Below, one piece after another: positions 1 to 8,988 of a stretch of 64,000 bases of DNA. Position 1 is the stretch's first letter. The number at the start of each line of letters is the position of its first letter. The DNA is from Paraburkholderia ferrariae NBRC 106233 (lineage in GTDB: Bacteria; Pseudomonadota; Gammaproteobacteria; Burkholderiales; Burkholderiaceae), in the NCBI RefSeq assembly GCF_000685035.1, contig NZ_BAYB01000002.1, forward strand, positions 552,476 through 616,475, in the 5' to 3' direction. The notes beneath the pieces were generated by a model, which searched no databases, was not told the DNA's origin, and saw only the letters and a list, made by a program, of their open reading frames with translations. The position numbers were made by a program, and so were the translations under genes.

Positions 1-350
1 TCGGCGTGCGCGCGCCCGGGCTTGACGGTCCGCACGACGAAGCGGTGCTGCGCATCGGTGCCCGTGCCCACGCGCGCGAAACCGCGAAAGCCGTTGCGCG
101 CGATCTCTTCGCGCGAGGCCGGGTAATGACCGTCCGCATCCACCTGCGAAAACTCCAGCATGGCGTCGTGCACGGGCTTTCCGTCACCGTCGTACACCTG
201 CCCGATCAGCGTGATGTGCTCGCCCGGCGTTTCCGGAGCGGCGAGGTCCGGCGTGAAGAGGCTCTTGAGATCGAAATCGTATTGCTGCGGGCAAAGACCG
301 TAGGCGAAGTACGGGCCAACGGTTTGCGAGGGCGTTTCCTTGAGTGCCAT
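1..350 (-). CDS. pcaG: Protocatechuate 3,4-dioxygenase alpha subunit, 3' end outside window
   Basis: With the beta subunit it performs intradiol cleavage of protocatechuate to 3-carboxy-cis,cis-muconate in the cytoplasm (beta-ketoadipate pathway). About 116 residues are visible, beginning MALKETPSQTVGPYFAYGL, the usual N-terminus of intradiol dioxygenase alpha chains. The core strand ITLIGQVYDGDGKPVHDAM follows. Alpha chains of this family help shape the active site but do not supply the iron ligands. The ATG at 350 follows the pcaH stop (354-356) by three bases, so the pair is probably translationally coupled in one pcaHG transcript. Identification rests on sequence feel plus the pcaH and pcaQ neighbours. 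Confidence 0.93.
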   Translation of the reverse strand, partial: MALKETPSQTVGPYFAYGLCPQQYDFDLKSLFTPDLAAPETPGEHITLIGQVYDGDGKPVHDAMLEFSQVDADGHYPASREEIARNGFRGFARVGTGTDAQHRFVVRTVKPGRAHA

Positions 351-353
351 GAT

Positions 354-1058
354 TCAACGCTCCGTGGGGGTCTGGTCCGGGCCGCGCAGCACGATGTCGA
401 ATTCGTAGCCGAGCGCATAGCCCTCTTCGGTAGTGTCGATCGAGAAGCGCGAGATCAGCCGGTCGCGCGCATGTTCGGGCGTGCCCTGGAAGATGGGGTC
501 GAGCGCGAGCAGCGGGTCGCCGGGGAAGTACATCTGCGTCACGATGCGCGAGCCGAAATAGTCACCGAAAAGCGAGAAGTGAATGTGATTCGGCCGCCAC
601 GCGTTGGGGTGATTGCCCCAGGGGTACGCGCCCGGCTTGATCGTGAGAAAGCGGTAACGGCCTTCGTTGTCGGTAAGGCAGCGGCCCGCGCCGAGGAAGT
701 TCGGGTCGAGCGGCGCGTCGTGCTGATCCTGCTTGTGGACGTAGCGGCCCGCGGCGTTGGCCTGCCAGATTTCGACGAGCGAGTTGCGCACCGGCTTGCC
801 GCCCACATCGAGAACGCGTCCCGTGACGATGATGCGCTCGCCGAGCGGGGCGCCGTTGCGGGCTGCATTGCGCGTGAGGTCGTAGTCGAGGGGCCCGAGG
901 TCTTCGGCGCCGTAGACAGGCGCGCGCTGGTCGCGCAATTTTTCCTTTAGTGGAATGAGTGGCCGCGTGGGTCCGCGCTTGACCGACGAGCGGTACGCCG
1001 GGTGAATGTACGCGGGGTGCGAGTCGAAGTCGCGCGGCGACAGGATGGACTCGTCCAT
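354..1058 (-). CDS. pcaH: Protocatechuate 3,4-dioxygenase beta subunit
   Basis: Iron-bearing subunit of protocatechuate 3,4-dioxygenase, 234 residues, the usual family length. The Fe(III) ligands can be placed by comparison with the Pseudomonas enzyme (Tyr108, Tyr147, His160, His162): here Tyr106 in GRYVHK, Tyr145 in AYPWGN, and His158 and His160 in NHIHF. The start MDESILSPRDF at 1058 has a good ribosome site (AGGAG a few bases upstream); the longer open frame upstream of it is antisense to pcaQ. It is first in the pcaHG transcript and divergent from pcaQ, the usual arrangement when PcaQ activates pcaHG in response to a pathway intermediate. Confidence 0.96.
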   Translation of the reverse strand: MDESILSPRDFDSHPAYIHPAYRSSVKRGPTRPLIPLKEKLRDQRAPVYGAEDLGPLDYDLTRNAARNGAPLGERIIVTGRVLDVGGKPVRNSLVEIWQANAAGRYVHKQDQHDAPLDPNFLGAGRCLTDNEGRYRFLTIKPGAYPWGNHPNAWRPNHIHFSLFGDYFGSRIVTQMYFPGDPLLALDPIFQGTPEHARDRLISRFSIDTTEEGYALGYEFDIVLRGPDQTPTER

Positions 1059-1171
1059 GGGGTGTCTCCTGGCAGGATTATAGGGAGGCGGCAATACGGA
1101 TGCGGTGTGCCGTCGTGAGGACTTTATCCAATCGGGAAAGTTATGCAAAATGATGTTTTCTCGCATCTCGT

Positions 1172-1186
1172 ATAACGGATCGTTAT
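1172..1186. promoter_or_regulatory. Probable PcaQ operator overlapping the pcaQ start
   Basis: ATAACGGATCGTTAT is a perfect 6-3-6 inverted repeat in the 126-bp pcaH/pcaQ intergenic region, and its last two bases are part of the pcaQ ATG (1185-1187). The dyad contains a T-N11-A core expected for LysR regulators and resembles ATAAC-type PcaQ sites known in rhizobia. In addition, the 11-mer GTTATGCAAAA occurs directly repeated at 1140-1150 and 1182-1192, the second copy overlapping the dyad. Inference: PcaQ binds here, activates pcaHG and represses its own translation start region. Confidence 0.6.
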
Positions 1187-2213
1187 GCAAAACCGGCTTG
1201 CGGACGCCCGCGTCAAGTTTCGGCATCTCCAGTGTTTTCTGGCGGTTGCACAGTTCGGCAGCGTGCAGCAGGCCGCCGAAAGCCTCTCGATCACGCAGCC
1301 GGCCGTGTCCAAGACGATCGCCGAGCTCGAATCGGTGCTGGGCGTGCGGCTCTTCGAGCGCGGCCGGCATGGCGCCGTGCCCACGCGCGAAGGGCAGCTT
1401 TTCATGCCGCACGCGAGTGCGTGCGTGAGTGCGTTGCGCCACGGCGTGGAACTGCTCGCGCGCGACGAGGGCGCCATGGCGGCGACGCTCGACGTGGGCG
1501 TGCTGCCGACCGTGGCCACCGACGTGCTGTCGGGCGCGCTGCGGCGCTTTGCGCAACAGTGGCCGCGCGTGAGCGTGCGGCTCATGACGGCGGCCAATGC
1601 CGAATTGCTGGACCGGCTGAAATCCGGTGCGATCAGCTTCGCGATTGGCCGCCTTGCGGACCCCGAGCGCATGGTGGGGTTGAGCTTCGAACTGCTCTAC
1701 AACGAGCCGCTCGCGGTGGTGGTGCGTGCGGGCCACCCGCTCGCGCGCGGCGCCGTGCTGCCTGCGGAGCTTGCCCGCTTCCCGCTCGTGCTGCCGCCTT
1801 TCGGCACGCTGATCCGGCAGGCGGCGGACAGCCTGCTTGCCGCATGGGGAACGCCCACACTGGCGGCGTTCGTGGAAATGCTTTCGGTGTCGATGGGGCG
1901 TGCGCTCGCGCTCGAAAACGACGCGGTCTGGTTCGTTCCGGCGGGTGCCGTCGAATACGATCTGCGGCAAGGCACGCTCGTGCGTCTGCCGTTGCCTTCC
2001 GGTGGCGGGGAGGAGCCGGTGGGCCTTGTTCTGCGCACCGACACGCAACCTTCTCCAGTCGGCCGCGCGTTGATCGACGCCGTGAAGGGCGCGGCGCGCG
2101 AGCGTGCCGCGAGGATGGCAGGGGAGCAGGATGCGCCGCGCACGCGCCGCAGGCGCAGTGCTACCGCGGTGGCCGCCGAGGGGCAGACGTCGCGCCGCGC
2201 CCGCAAACGCTAG
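1185..2213 (+). CDS. pcaQ: LysR regulator of protocatechuate catabolism
   Basis: LysR-type activator, 342 residues, divergent from pcaHG. The N-terminal helix-turn-helix (about residues 10-70) reads KFRHLQCFLAVAQFGSVQQA then LSITQPAVSKTIAELES, very like PcaQ proteins. The substrate-binding fold covers about 95-300. The C-terminal 40 residues are basic and disordered-looking (RTRRRRS, RRARKR), an extension not usual in the family. ATG 1185 is the only usable start: a stop lies in frame at 1173-1175. Only a weak GGA serves as ribosome site, and the start lies inside a palindrome that may be its own operator. It converges on the next gene with a 22-bp gap. Confidence 0.9.
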   Translation: MQNRLADARVKFRHLQCFLAVAQFGSVQQAAESLSITQPAVSKTIAELESVLGVRLFERGRHGAVPTREGQLFMPHASACVSALRHGVELLARDEGAMAATLDVGVLPTVATDVLSGALRRFAQQWPRVSVRLMTAANAELLDRLKSGAISFAIGRLADPERMVGLSFELLYNEPLAVVVRAGHPLARGAVLPAELARFPLVLPPFGTLIRQAADSLLAAWGTPTLAAFVEMLSVSMGRALALENDAVWFVPAGAVEYDLRQGTLVRLPLPSGGGEEPVGLVLRTDTQPSPVGRALIDAVKGAARERAARMAGEQDAPRTRRRRSATAVAAEGQTSRRARKR

Positions 2214-2235
2214 CGGGCGGGCTTCGCGTTCGCGC

Positions 2236-2910
2236 TCAGGTGGCGGAGGGTTTGGACTTGCCGCGCGGCGGCTTCGCAGACGTGGCGGGCGGCGCCGGGT
2301 CCGGCACCGCGCCCGGTGCGGTGGCGCTGGTGGCCATCCATAGCACTTCGGCGTCTTCCGTGCTCGTGGAGATGGCTGCGTGGCCCGTGCGGCTGTCGAA
2401 GTAGAGGCTGTCCCCGGCTTCCAGATGCGTGGGCGCGTACAGCTCCGAGTAAAGGCAGACGCTGCCGCTGATCACATAGAGAAACTCTTCGCCCTCGTGG
2501 CGCCCCCAGTCGTCGAACGCATCGAGCGAATGCGCCGTGATGCGGATACGAAACGGCAGCATGGTCTTGTGGGCCAGATCCGTGGCGAGCAGTTCCATCT
2601 GGTAGCCGCGATAGGCGTGCCGCTGCCCGGCCCCCCGGCGCGTGAGCGCCCGGCGCCCCCCGGCGTTGAGCCTGGGCACGGAGCCGAAGAGCTCGCCCAG
2701 ATCGATCTTGAGACCCACGACGATTTTCTGCAGCACGTCGAAGGTGGGCGACATGATGCCGTTCTCGATCTTCGACAGTGTAGAGCGCGAGACGCCGCAC
2801 AGCCGGCTTGCGGTATCGAGCGTGAGGTCGTGAGCGAGGCGCGCGGCGCGCACGCGGCGGCCAAGGTCGGCAGCGGTGGATCCGGCGGGTTGGCTGATCG
2901 TGGTATCCAT
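2236..2910 (-). CDS. XRE-family regulator with C-terminal cupin domain
   Basis: Cytoplasmic DNA-binding regulator of 224 residues. An XRE helix-turn-helix (about residues 15-70: LGRRVRAARLAHDLTLDTAS then GVSRSTLSKIENG) is followed by a cupin-2 barrel (about 115-195, including GEEFLYVISGS and LEAGDSLYFDS). This HTH-cupin layout is typical of repressors of amine, amino-acid or carboxylate catabolism, the cupin sensing a small ligand. The start MDTTISQ at 2910 gives the normal family length; an upstream in-frame ATG at 3045 would add a non-conserved stretch. The ribosome site is weak. The C-terminus is Pro/Lys-rich. Two half-sites of the recurring ATCGGAAAC palindrome lie just upstream, so it is one candidate reader of that motif. 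The substrate is unknown. Confidence 0.82.
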   Translation of the reverse strand: MDTTISQPAGSTAADLGRRVRAARLAHDLTLDTASRLCGVSRSTLSKIENGIMSPTFDVLQKIVVGLKIDLGELFGSVPRLNAGGRRALTRRGAGQRHAYRGYQMELLATDLAHKTMLPFRIRITAHSLDAFDDWGRHEGEEFLYVISGSVCLYSELYAPTHLEAGDSLYFDSRTGHAAISTSTEDAEVLWMATSATAPGAVPDPAPPATSAKPPRGKSKPSAT

Positions 2911-3259
2911 GAGGGGCACTTCGGGAGCACATCGGAAACGCCTGGCGGCGCGAGTGTTTCCGATCTTACCAAACCAGTGACTTTCAGAAACCTCGTCCGT
3001 TCGGCTAACGGCTGAGAATTCCGGGCAGCCGGTTTCACCAGACAATATCGATGCGATTTTCAGGGCAATTTTTCAATGATTAACCATCGAATTAACACTA
3101 TTTAAATATTGCTCTGGACCTTTAAATGTCTCCCTGCAAGTTCCATTAATTTTCGATTTTTGAATAGACCTTCAATATGCGTCGGAGCGTCACGGGGTAG
3201 GGGTGTAAGCTTTCCGTATGATTTGTATCAATGGATATGGCTCATCAGAGGAGCGAATC
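2911..3259. other. Gene-free AT-rich intergenic region with inverted ATCGGAAAC half-sites
   Basis: No convincing gene. ATCGGAAAC (2931-2939) faces GTTTCCGAT (2956-2964), an inverted pair separated by 16 bp directly upstream of the XRE-cupin start. From about 3040 to 3180 the sequence becomes strikingly AT-rich (runs such as ATTTAAATATTG), unlike the GC-rich surroundings. This is compatible with a promoter UP-element region or H-NS-type binding for the divergent genes on either side. Confidence 0.6.
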
Positions 3260-3463
3260 ATGTATGACGAACGCCTCGAATTACTGCTGGCAATCTCGCG
3301 TAAAACGCTGGGCATTGAAAGTTTCGTATTGACCGGCAAGCACACACTGGATCTTCATATCGTCAACGCCGAGGATATCGGGTCGGCGCTCGAGTCGGCC
3401 TACGACGCCGGGCTGCTTGTGGGGCACCGGATGGGGCGCGCAGAGCGCGTCGAAAATGCCTGA
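3260..3463 (+). CDS. Small DUF6900-like protein
   Basis: Predicted 67-residue acidic protein, MYDERLELLLAISRKTLGIE..., ending in a Glu/Arg-rich tail. The pattern LLLAISRKTLGIES - LDLH - ALESAYDAG resembles the small DUF6900 family (leading helix, LGIET turn, ALEAAYEAG helix), whose function is unknown. The start at 3260 is chosen because AGAGGAG lies seven bases upstream; an in-frame ATG at 3218 has no such site. It stands alone between the AT-rich region and the amaB promoter. Confidence 0.65.
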   Translation: MYDERLELLLAISRKTLGIESFVLTGKHTLDLHIVNAEDIGSALESAYDAGLLVGHRMGRAERVENA

Positions 3464-3708
3464 TCTCCTGGCGCATGCCTGAGGCAGCCGATTCAGGCTG
3501 CATGGCCTATTCATTCGGCAGCTATCCATGGGCTGGCTTTACGCCGAAACTCGTTCGGGCCCTGCCGCACCGGTACGGCGCCCATTCTTCCTCCGGGAAT
3601 TTCTGAAAGGAAACTTTTCCCCGCCAATCGCCCTTCGGCAACGGTCTGTCGCGATGCCGGCACGATCCACGCAATCCGCATGCTGCCCGCAGATGGGCGT
3701 TCCCCAGC

Positions 3709-3737
3709 TTGTCGCTCCGGCAGGCCGCGTGTATAGT
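3709..3737 (+). promoter_or_regulatory. Sigma70-like promoter of the amaB-like gene
   Basis: TTGTCG (3709-3714), a 17-bp spacer, then TATAGT (3732-3737): a good match to the -35/-10 consensus with ideal spacing. Transcription would begin near 3744, about 38 bases before the ATG. Confidence 0.5.
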
Positions 3738-3753
3738 CGGCGAACCTGAGTAT

Positions 3754-3769
3754 GTTTCTTATCGGAAAT
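3754..3769. promoter_or_regulatory. GTTTC-N6-GAAAY palindrome, probable operator
   Basis: GTTTCTTATCGGAAAT lies just downstream of the predicted transcription start and 12 bp before the amaB ATG, a position where a bound protein would block transcription. It is one of the recurring palindromes of this window. The binding protein is unknown; the XRE-cupin encoded at 2236-2910 is one candidate. Confidence 0.5.
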
Positions 3770-3781
3770 TAAGGGCTCGCC

Positions 3782-5281
<1,500 letters not shown>

Positions 5282-5296
5282 CTCGATTGACCGCTA

Positions 5297-5312
5297 GTTT
5301 CGTATCGGAAAC
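5297..5312. promoter_or_regulatory. GTTTC-N6-GAAAC palindrome between convergent genes
   Basis: GTTTCGTATCGGAAAC, 16 bp, arms fully complementary, 15 bp after the amaB stop. The flanking genes converge, so a simple promoter-operator role is unlikely at this copy. Confidence 0.5.
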
Positions 5313-5345
5313 GGCGCCGCGTTCCTGCGCGGCGCCCGCGGCCCA

Positions 5346-5855
5346 TCACGACACCAGCCTGCGCAACGGCGCCATCGGCCAGCCGTGCGGCATGCCATGC
5401 ACGGCAAAGAACCACGCCGCGACCCACGACGCTGCGACGACGATCAGGTCGCAGCGGCCGCTCTTCCACCAGTTCAACGAATGGCGCTGGATGACCCAGG
5501 GCACGCCGAGCGGATTCGGCCAGTCCGCGAGCAGATGGATCACGCCGCCGCACGCAAAGCCGAACGCAGGGGCAGCGAGCGGCAGGTGCCCCAGTTTCTG
5601 ATAAGACCACACGAGCAACGCGATCCACCCCACGCCCCAATGCGTGAGCGTGCGATGCGTGATCCACAGCTTGCGCTTCTTGCGCCACCAGGCGACCTCC
5701 AGCCAGTCGGGTGCCGATCCCCCCGCAACACCCGCGATAAACGCGAGCGCAGCGTAGAGATGCCACGGGCCGTCCGTGTGCTGATGCGTGATGATGGCCG
5801 CGGCGATGACGCCGGCTGCCCAGCCGGTCGCGTGATGTGCGGTGCCTGATGCCAT
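5346..5855 (-). CDS. YdjM-like (DUF457) membrane metal-dependent hydrolase
   Basis: Inner-membrane protein of 169 residues with about four hydrophobic segments. The family signature is visible: an N-terminal TAHHATG His motif, SAPDWLE in the first loop, THRTLTHWGVGW (the His-rich TLTH block) and GGVIHLLADWPNPLGVPW. YdjM/DUF457 proteins are regarded as putative phospholipase-C-like metal hydrolases; their substrate is unknown. It converges on amaB and is followed upstream by a lipoprotein gene on the same strand, 123 bp away. Confidence 0.78.
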   Translation of the reverse strand: MASGTAHHATGWAAGVIAAAIITHQHTDGPWHLYAALAFIAGVAGGSAPDWLEVAWWRKKRKLWITHRTLTHWGVGWIALLVWSYQKLGHLPLAAPAFGFACGGVIHLLADWPNPLGVPWVIQRHSLNWWKSGRCDLIVVAASWVAAWFFAVHGMPHGWPMAPLRRLVS

Positions 5856-5978
5856 GAAGCGGATGCGCGAAGTCGAAAGGGCGCAATCTTCGCAGATGTG
5901 ACCGTGTCGTGACAGGGGTATTCGATGCGGTGCTCAATCACGCGCGTTCGCGTGCCGCTGCGCGCCCGCGTTTGGGTA

Positions 5979-6371
5979 TCAGGTTGCGCAGCGTGCCACG
6001 TCGAAGCGCAGTTCGGGTTCCGGCGGATCGTTGGAGGACGAAGCGCCATGCGTCACCCGCACGACCGAACCGTAGCCGGAAGGCGTGAGCGTCACGAAGT
6101 ACGACGCGTCCGATCCCGAACCGACGGCGAGTTCGGTCGCGCCGGCATTCGTCGATTCGCGCGCGTTCGGCAGCTTGTCCTCCAGGCACGTGGCAATCGA
6201 TGAAGGCGGCCGCGGGGAGGAGAGGTAGATCATCGCCTCTCCGTTCGCCGTGGCGCCCCGCGGCGGCGTCGATCCACAGGCGGCGAGAAGTGCGAGCGGT
6301 ACAGCGGCGACGAGGGGACCAAGAAGCGGACCAAAAAACGGACCAAAAAGCGGGCGAAGAAGTGTATTCAT
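5979..6371 (-). CDS. Small outer-membrane-type lipoprotein, repeat-expanded signal peptide
   Basis: 130 residues with a lipoprotein signal peptide ending LALLAACGS (lipobox Cys about residue 32). The mature part is Ser/Pro-rich, then a short beta-rich domain (YFVTLTPSGYGSVVRVTH). No named family recognised; similar short lipoproteins are common in Burkholderia. The signal peptide is unusual: it contains the in-frame repeat RPLFGPFFGPLLGPL, encoded by four tandem 12-bp units. The start at 6371 is the first in-frame ATG giving a sensible signal peptide. Confidence 0.7.
   Translation of the reverse strand: MNTLLRPLFGPFFGPLLGPLVAAVPLALLAACGSTPPRGATANGEAMIYLSSPRPPSSIATCLEDKLPNARESTNAGATELAVGSGSDASYFVTLTPSGYGSVVRVTHGASSSNDPPEPELRFDVARCAT
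6316..6363. repeat. 12-bp tandem repeat, four units, in the lipoprotein signal peptide
   Basis: Units GGACCAAGAAGC, GGACCAAAAAAC, GGACCAAAAAGC and the diverged GGGCGAAGAAGT. The period is a multiple of three, so gain or loss of a unit changes the length of the hydrophobic core without a frameshift. Confidence 0.7.
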
Positions 6372-6478
6372 GGGCAGCGGGTCGAGAGCGCAAGCGGCGG
6401 CGTATGCAGAGCAGTATAAGCAGGCTGCGTGACGGAACCCGTAAAAAGATGCAACAGCGCATCGGAAAGGAAACACGC

Positions 6479-6514
6479 GAAAAAAAACGCACATGCGGTT
6501 GTGCCGCATGTGCG
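6479..6514 (-). terminator. Rho-independent terminator of the porin gene
   Basis: An 11-bp perfect stem CGCACATGCGG / CCGCATGTGCG with a 5-nt loop (6488-6514), followed on the minus strand by a run of U (the A-run at 6479-6487). Confidence 0.85.
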
Positions 6515-6526
6515 TTGCGTGAAGCC

Positions 6527-6557
6527 AGGACAGACGGCGGTTCGCGCCGTCTGTCCT
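6527..6557 (-). terminator. Second hairpin directly after the porin stop
   Basis: AGGACAGACGGCG / CGCCGTCTGTCCT, a 13-bp perfect stem with a GTTCG loop, 14 bp after the porin stop codon and just before the true terminator. It lacks its own U-run, so it probably protects the mRNA 3' end or acts in tandem with the next hairpin. Confidence 0.6.
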
Positions 6558-6571
6558 GTTCGCCGGGGCGA

Positions 6572-7735
6572 TTAGAAGCGGTGACGCAGGCCGACCGTTG
6601 CGGCGACCTGGTTGTTGGTCGACGACGGCGACAGCATGTTGATCGACGCGACGTTCGCGACCGACGTGCCGTTGTTGTTGTAGCCGAGCGAACCCGAAGC
6701 GTGCTGGTACACGCCGGCCAGGTACACGTCGGTACGCTTGCTGAGCGAGTAGTCCGTGCCCAGCATGAACGTGTGCCACTTCGGCGAGTTGTTGTCGCCC
6801 GTGCCCGTGACCGTGCCGTTCGTGAACGTGTACGAGCCCATGAGCGCGAGAGCCGGCGTCAGGCTGTACTTGCCGTTGATCTCGTAGTTGTCCATGTGCA
6901 GGTTCATGCCGCCGAGGCCGCCGAGTGCCGTGCCGCCGCTCGAGAGGCTCGAGATGCCGTCGATCTGCGAGTGCGTCCACACGAGGCCGACCTGTGCCGG
7001 GCCGTACGTGTAGTTCGCGCCCACGCCGTAGGTGCGCTGCAGGGCGGCTGCGATGTTCTGGTCGTTCGCAGCGGCGGCGCCCGTCGAGTTGTTGATGCCA
7101 CCCGAGTTGTTGAGCTGCGAGTAGCCTGCCGCGACGTTCAGCGGGCCATTGCCGTACGAAGCGCCGACGCTCCATGCGCGGCCGTTCGAGAAGTTGCCGG
7201 CCTGGTTGCTGAAGCCGTACTGGCCGCCGAACTGGAAGCCCGAGTAGTTCGCGCTCTGGTACTTGACCGCGTTGTTGATCGAGAACGACTGTGCGAGGTT
7301 GTCGTTGTCGAACGGGTGGCCGGCGAGGTTGTTGCCGTAGCCTGCGCCTGCTGCCGACAGCGGCGAGAGGTAGTCCACCACGGAGTCGTATTGACGGCCG
7401 AGGGTCACCGTGCCGTACTGGTCGCTCTGCAGACCGACGTAAGCCTGACGGTTGAAGATGCCCTGGTTGTTGTTGAAGCCGCCGTTGTTCAGGTTGAAGC
7501 CGCTCTCCAACTTGAAGATCGCCTTCAGGCCGCCACCCAGGTCTTCAGCACCCTTCAGGCCGAAGTAGTTGTACGAGAGGCCGTTGCTGCTCTGATTCCA
7601 CGTGCTGTGGCCGCCGGCGTTGTTGGCGTACAGGATACCTGCGTCGAGCGAGCCGTACAGCGTGACGCTGCTTTGCGCATGTGCGCTCATTGCGAATGCA
7701 CCGAGAACGCCAGCGAGGATAAGGGTTTTTTTCAT
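6572..7735 (-). CDS. Gram-negative general porin (Burkholderia type)
   Basis: Outer-membrane trimeric beta-barrel porin, 387 residues. The signal peptide MKKTLILAGVLGAFAMSAHA is cleaved before QSSVTLYGSLDAG, the classic start of betaproteobacterial porins. KAIFKLESGFN, the constriction-loop region after NRQAYVGLQSDQYGTVTLGR, and the C-terminal VAATVGLRHRF ending in Phe (BamA recognition) all fit. It is monocistronic, with two hairpins after the stop. Loops are unusually Asn/Gly/Ser-rich (for example GGFNNNQG). Substrate selectivity cannot be read from sequence. Confidence 0.95.
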   Translation of the reverse strand: MKKTLILAGVLGAFAMSAHAQSSVTLYGSLDAGILYANNAGGHSTWNQSSNGLSYNYFGLKGAEDLGGGLKAIFKLESGFNLNNGGFNNNQGIFNRQAYVGLQSDQYGTVTLGRQYDSVVDYLSPLSAAGAGYGNNLAGHPFDNDNLAQSFSINNAVKYQSANYSGFQFGGQYGFSNQAGNFSNGRAWSVGASYGNGPLNVAAGYSQLNNSGGINNSTGAAAANDQNIAAALQRTYGVGANYTYGPAQVGLVWTHSQIDGISSLSSGGTALGGLGGMNLHMDNYEINGKYSLTPALALMGSYTFTNGTVTGTGDNNSPKWHTFMLGTDYSLSKRTDVYLAGVYQHASGSLGYNNNGTSVANVASINMLSPSSTNNQVAATVGLRHRF

Positions 7736-8130
7736 GGTTTCTAACTCCGAACAGTACTTGGGAATCTCACGACCGCAAATAAAAACGGCTGCGGTTCGTG
7801 ATCTGACGATTCGGAGTGGAGTGTATTCTGGTATTCCCGAACATTCGCGCCAAATGGCACAACAATATCTTCTTAATATTGTAGTAGTCGCATTAATGCG
7901 CGTAAACCGCTGCATATAAAGGGATTTTTCGCGGCGAAATAATCGGTAAAATCCTGTGTCAACCGCTGTTTTGTTGCGCGAGTGCCACGAACCGGAGAGC
8001 CTTACCCAGAAAGCCTCACGCGGTAATGCCATGTTTTTCCCCGGAGATTCACCCCATTTCGTGCAAGGTACTCTTCCAGATTATGGCGCCAACGGCCGCC
8101 AGCTCCGGCGTTACAATCCGTTTGCCCCTT

Positions 8131-8150
8131 GACCAAGGGTGGTCTTTTTT
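8131..8150 (+). terminator. Orphan terminator 1 with alternative hairpin
   Basis: GACCA-AGGG-TGGTC followed by six T. The overlapping upstream sequence CCCTTG-AC-CAAGGG could form a mutually exclusive stem, as in an attenuator. No plus-strand gene precedes it. Confidence 0.5.
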
Positions 8151-8160
8151 CATCTGTTTT

Positions 8161-8187
8161 ATGCGGCCCTCGGGCCGCATTTTTTTT
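8161..8187 (+). terminator. Orphan terminator 2
   Basis: ATGCGGCCC-TC-GGGCCGCAT, a 9-bp perfect stem followed by a run of T: a textbook intrinsic terminator on the plus strand with no upstream plus-strand gene. Confidence 0.75.
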
Positions 8188-8454
8188 GCGTGTCGATATT
8201 GAACCATTTTTAGTTCAATCGAATCGTGAAATTCAGTATTGCGAAAATCGAAATGCGGCGGGTTGTCGCAGTTCACCTGAAACTATCTTGATAGCCTCGG
8301 TGAATTGCGTTTGAAATCCGGCGCCATGGAGTACGGCGTGGAGCCGGGCGTCCGCGCCGCGCGCCGGATGGCGAAACTCCGTGGGTAAAACTTGCGGGTA
8401 AAATCCTCCGCCTGCCCCTATGGGGTAGCGTGCAAGAACCCGACTGGACCCGCC

Positions 8455-8964
8455 ATGACCGATTCCCCCGCAGCAGCCCACTCCGACGCTCTTCCCGACG
8501 GCACCGAAACGTGCGAGGACCCGCGCCTGTGGCGCCGGGACGGCTGGACTGCGCGCGTGATCAAGAACGAAGACGACGAAGGCTGGGCCGTGCAGATGAT
8601 CAAGGACGGCGAGCCGGAGCCGGCGCTGGTCGGGCCCTGGACCATGGGCCGCGACAAGAAGAATCCGAAGCCGCTCGATGCGGGCGCGTTCAACACGCTG
8701 GTCAAGACCGCTTCGGAGGTGCTGCGCCGTCACGAGCAGCAGTTGCACGCCATGCTGCACAAGCGCGTGAACATCAGCGCGGAGGAGGGCGATGTCGAGG
8801 TGACGCTTGCGATCATGCCCGACGAGTACGAGCCGTATGCCGTGCTGACCGCGCTCGACGCATTCGGCGAGCAACTGGGTCAGCAGCGCGTTGCCCCCAA
8901 TTTCAAGCTCACGCGCGAGCGTGCGCAGGCCTGGGCCGGCGGCGGCTTCGGGCGAATCGATTGA
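8455..8964 (+). CDS. Conserved hypothetical protein
   Basis: 169-residue soluble acidic protein with no signal peptide or membrane segment. The middle reads RVIKNEDDEGWAVQMIKDGE then GPWTMGRDKKNPKPL, and the C-terminal half is a predicted helix-strand domain (FNTLVKTASEVLRRHEQQLH..., EEGDVEVTLAIMPDEYEPYA). I do not recognise a family. Start ATG 8455 (MTDSPAAAHS) is preferred over an in-frame start at 8392, because the upstream stretch looks non-coding, although no strong ribosome site is seen. It converges on the next gene. Confidence 0.7.
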   Translation: MTDSPAAAHSDALPDGTETCEDPRLWRRDGWTARVIKNEDDEGWAVQMIKDGEPEPALVGPWTMGRDKKNPKPLDAGAFNTLVKTASEVLRRHEQQLHAMLHKRVNISAEEGDVEVTLAIMPDEYEPYAVLTALDAFGEQLGQQRVAPNFKLTRERAQAWAGGGFGRID

Positions 8965-8988
8965 CGATATGGATGCGCGCGCTCCGGC

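Larger units (their letters stand above)
3464..3781. other. Intergenic region upstream of amaB-like gene
   Basis: No gene seen. It contains the sigma70-like promoter and the palindrome listed separately, and at 3599-3614 a looser palindrome ATTTC-TGAAAG-GAAAC with the same arms but without the ATCGG core. Confidence 0.5.
7736..8454. other. Long intergenic region with orphan terminators, possible small RNA
   Basis: 719 bp without a credible gene. The first 200 bp are the porin leader and promoter. Two strong plus-strand terminators (8131-8150 and 8161-8187) follow no plus-strand gene, which suggests a small RNA or short transcript ending there. A further 7-8-7 hairpin (ATTGAAC / GTTCAAT, 8198-8219) lies just downstream. 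Confidence 0.45.

Noticed and set aside
354..2048. 564-codon frame extending pcaH far upstream
   Set aside because: The extra 330 codons are antisense to pcaQ; PcaH ends at the ATG at 1058, which has a proper ribosome site and normal length.
8049..8276. 75-codon minus-strand frame in the porin upstream gap
   Set aside because: It runs through two intrinsic terminators and shows no ribosome site or conserved pattern.
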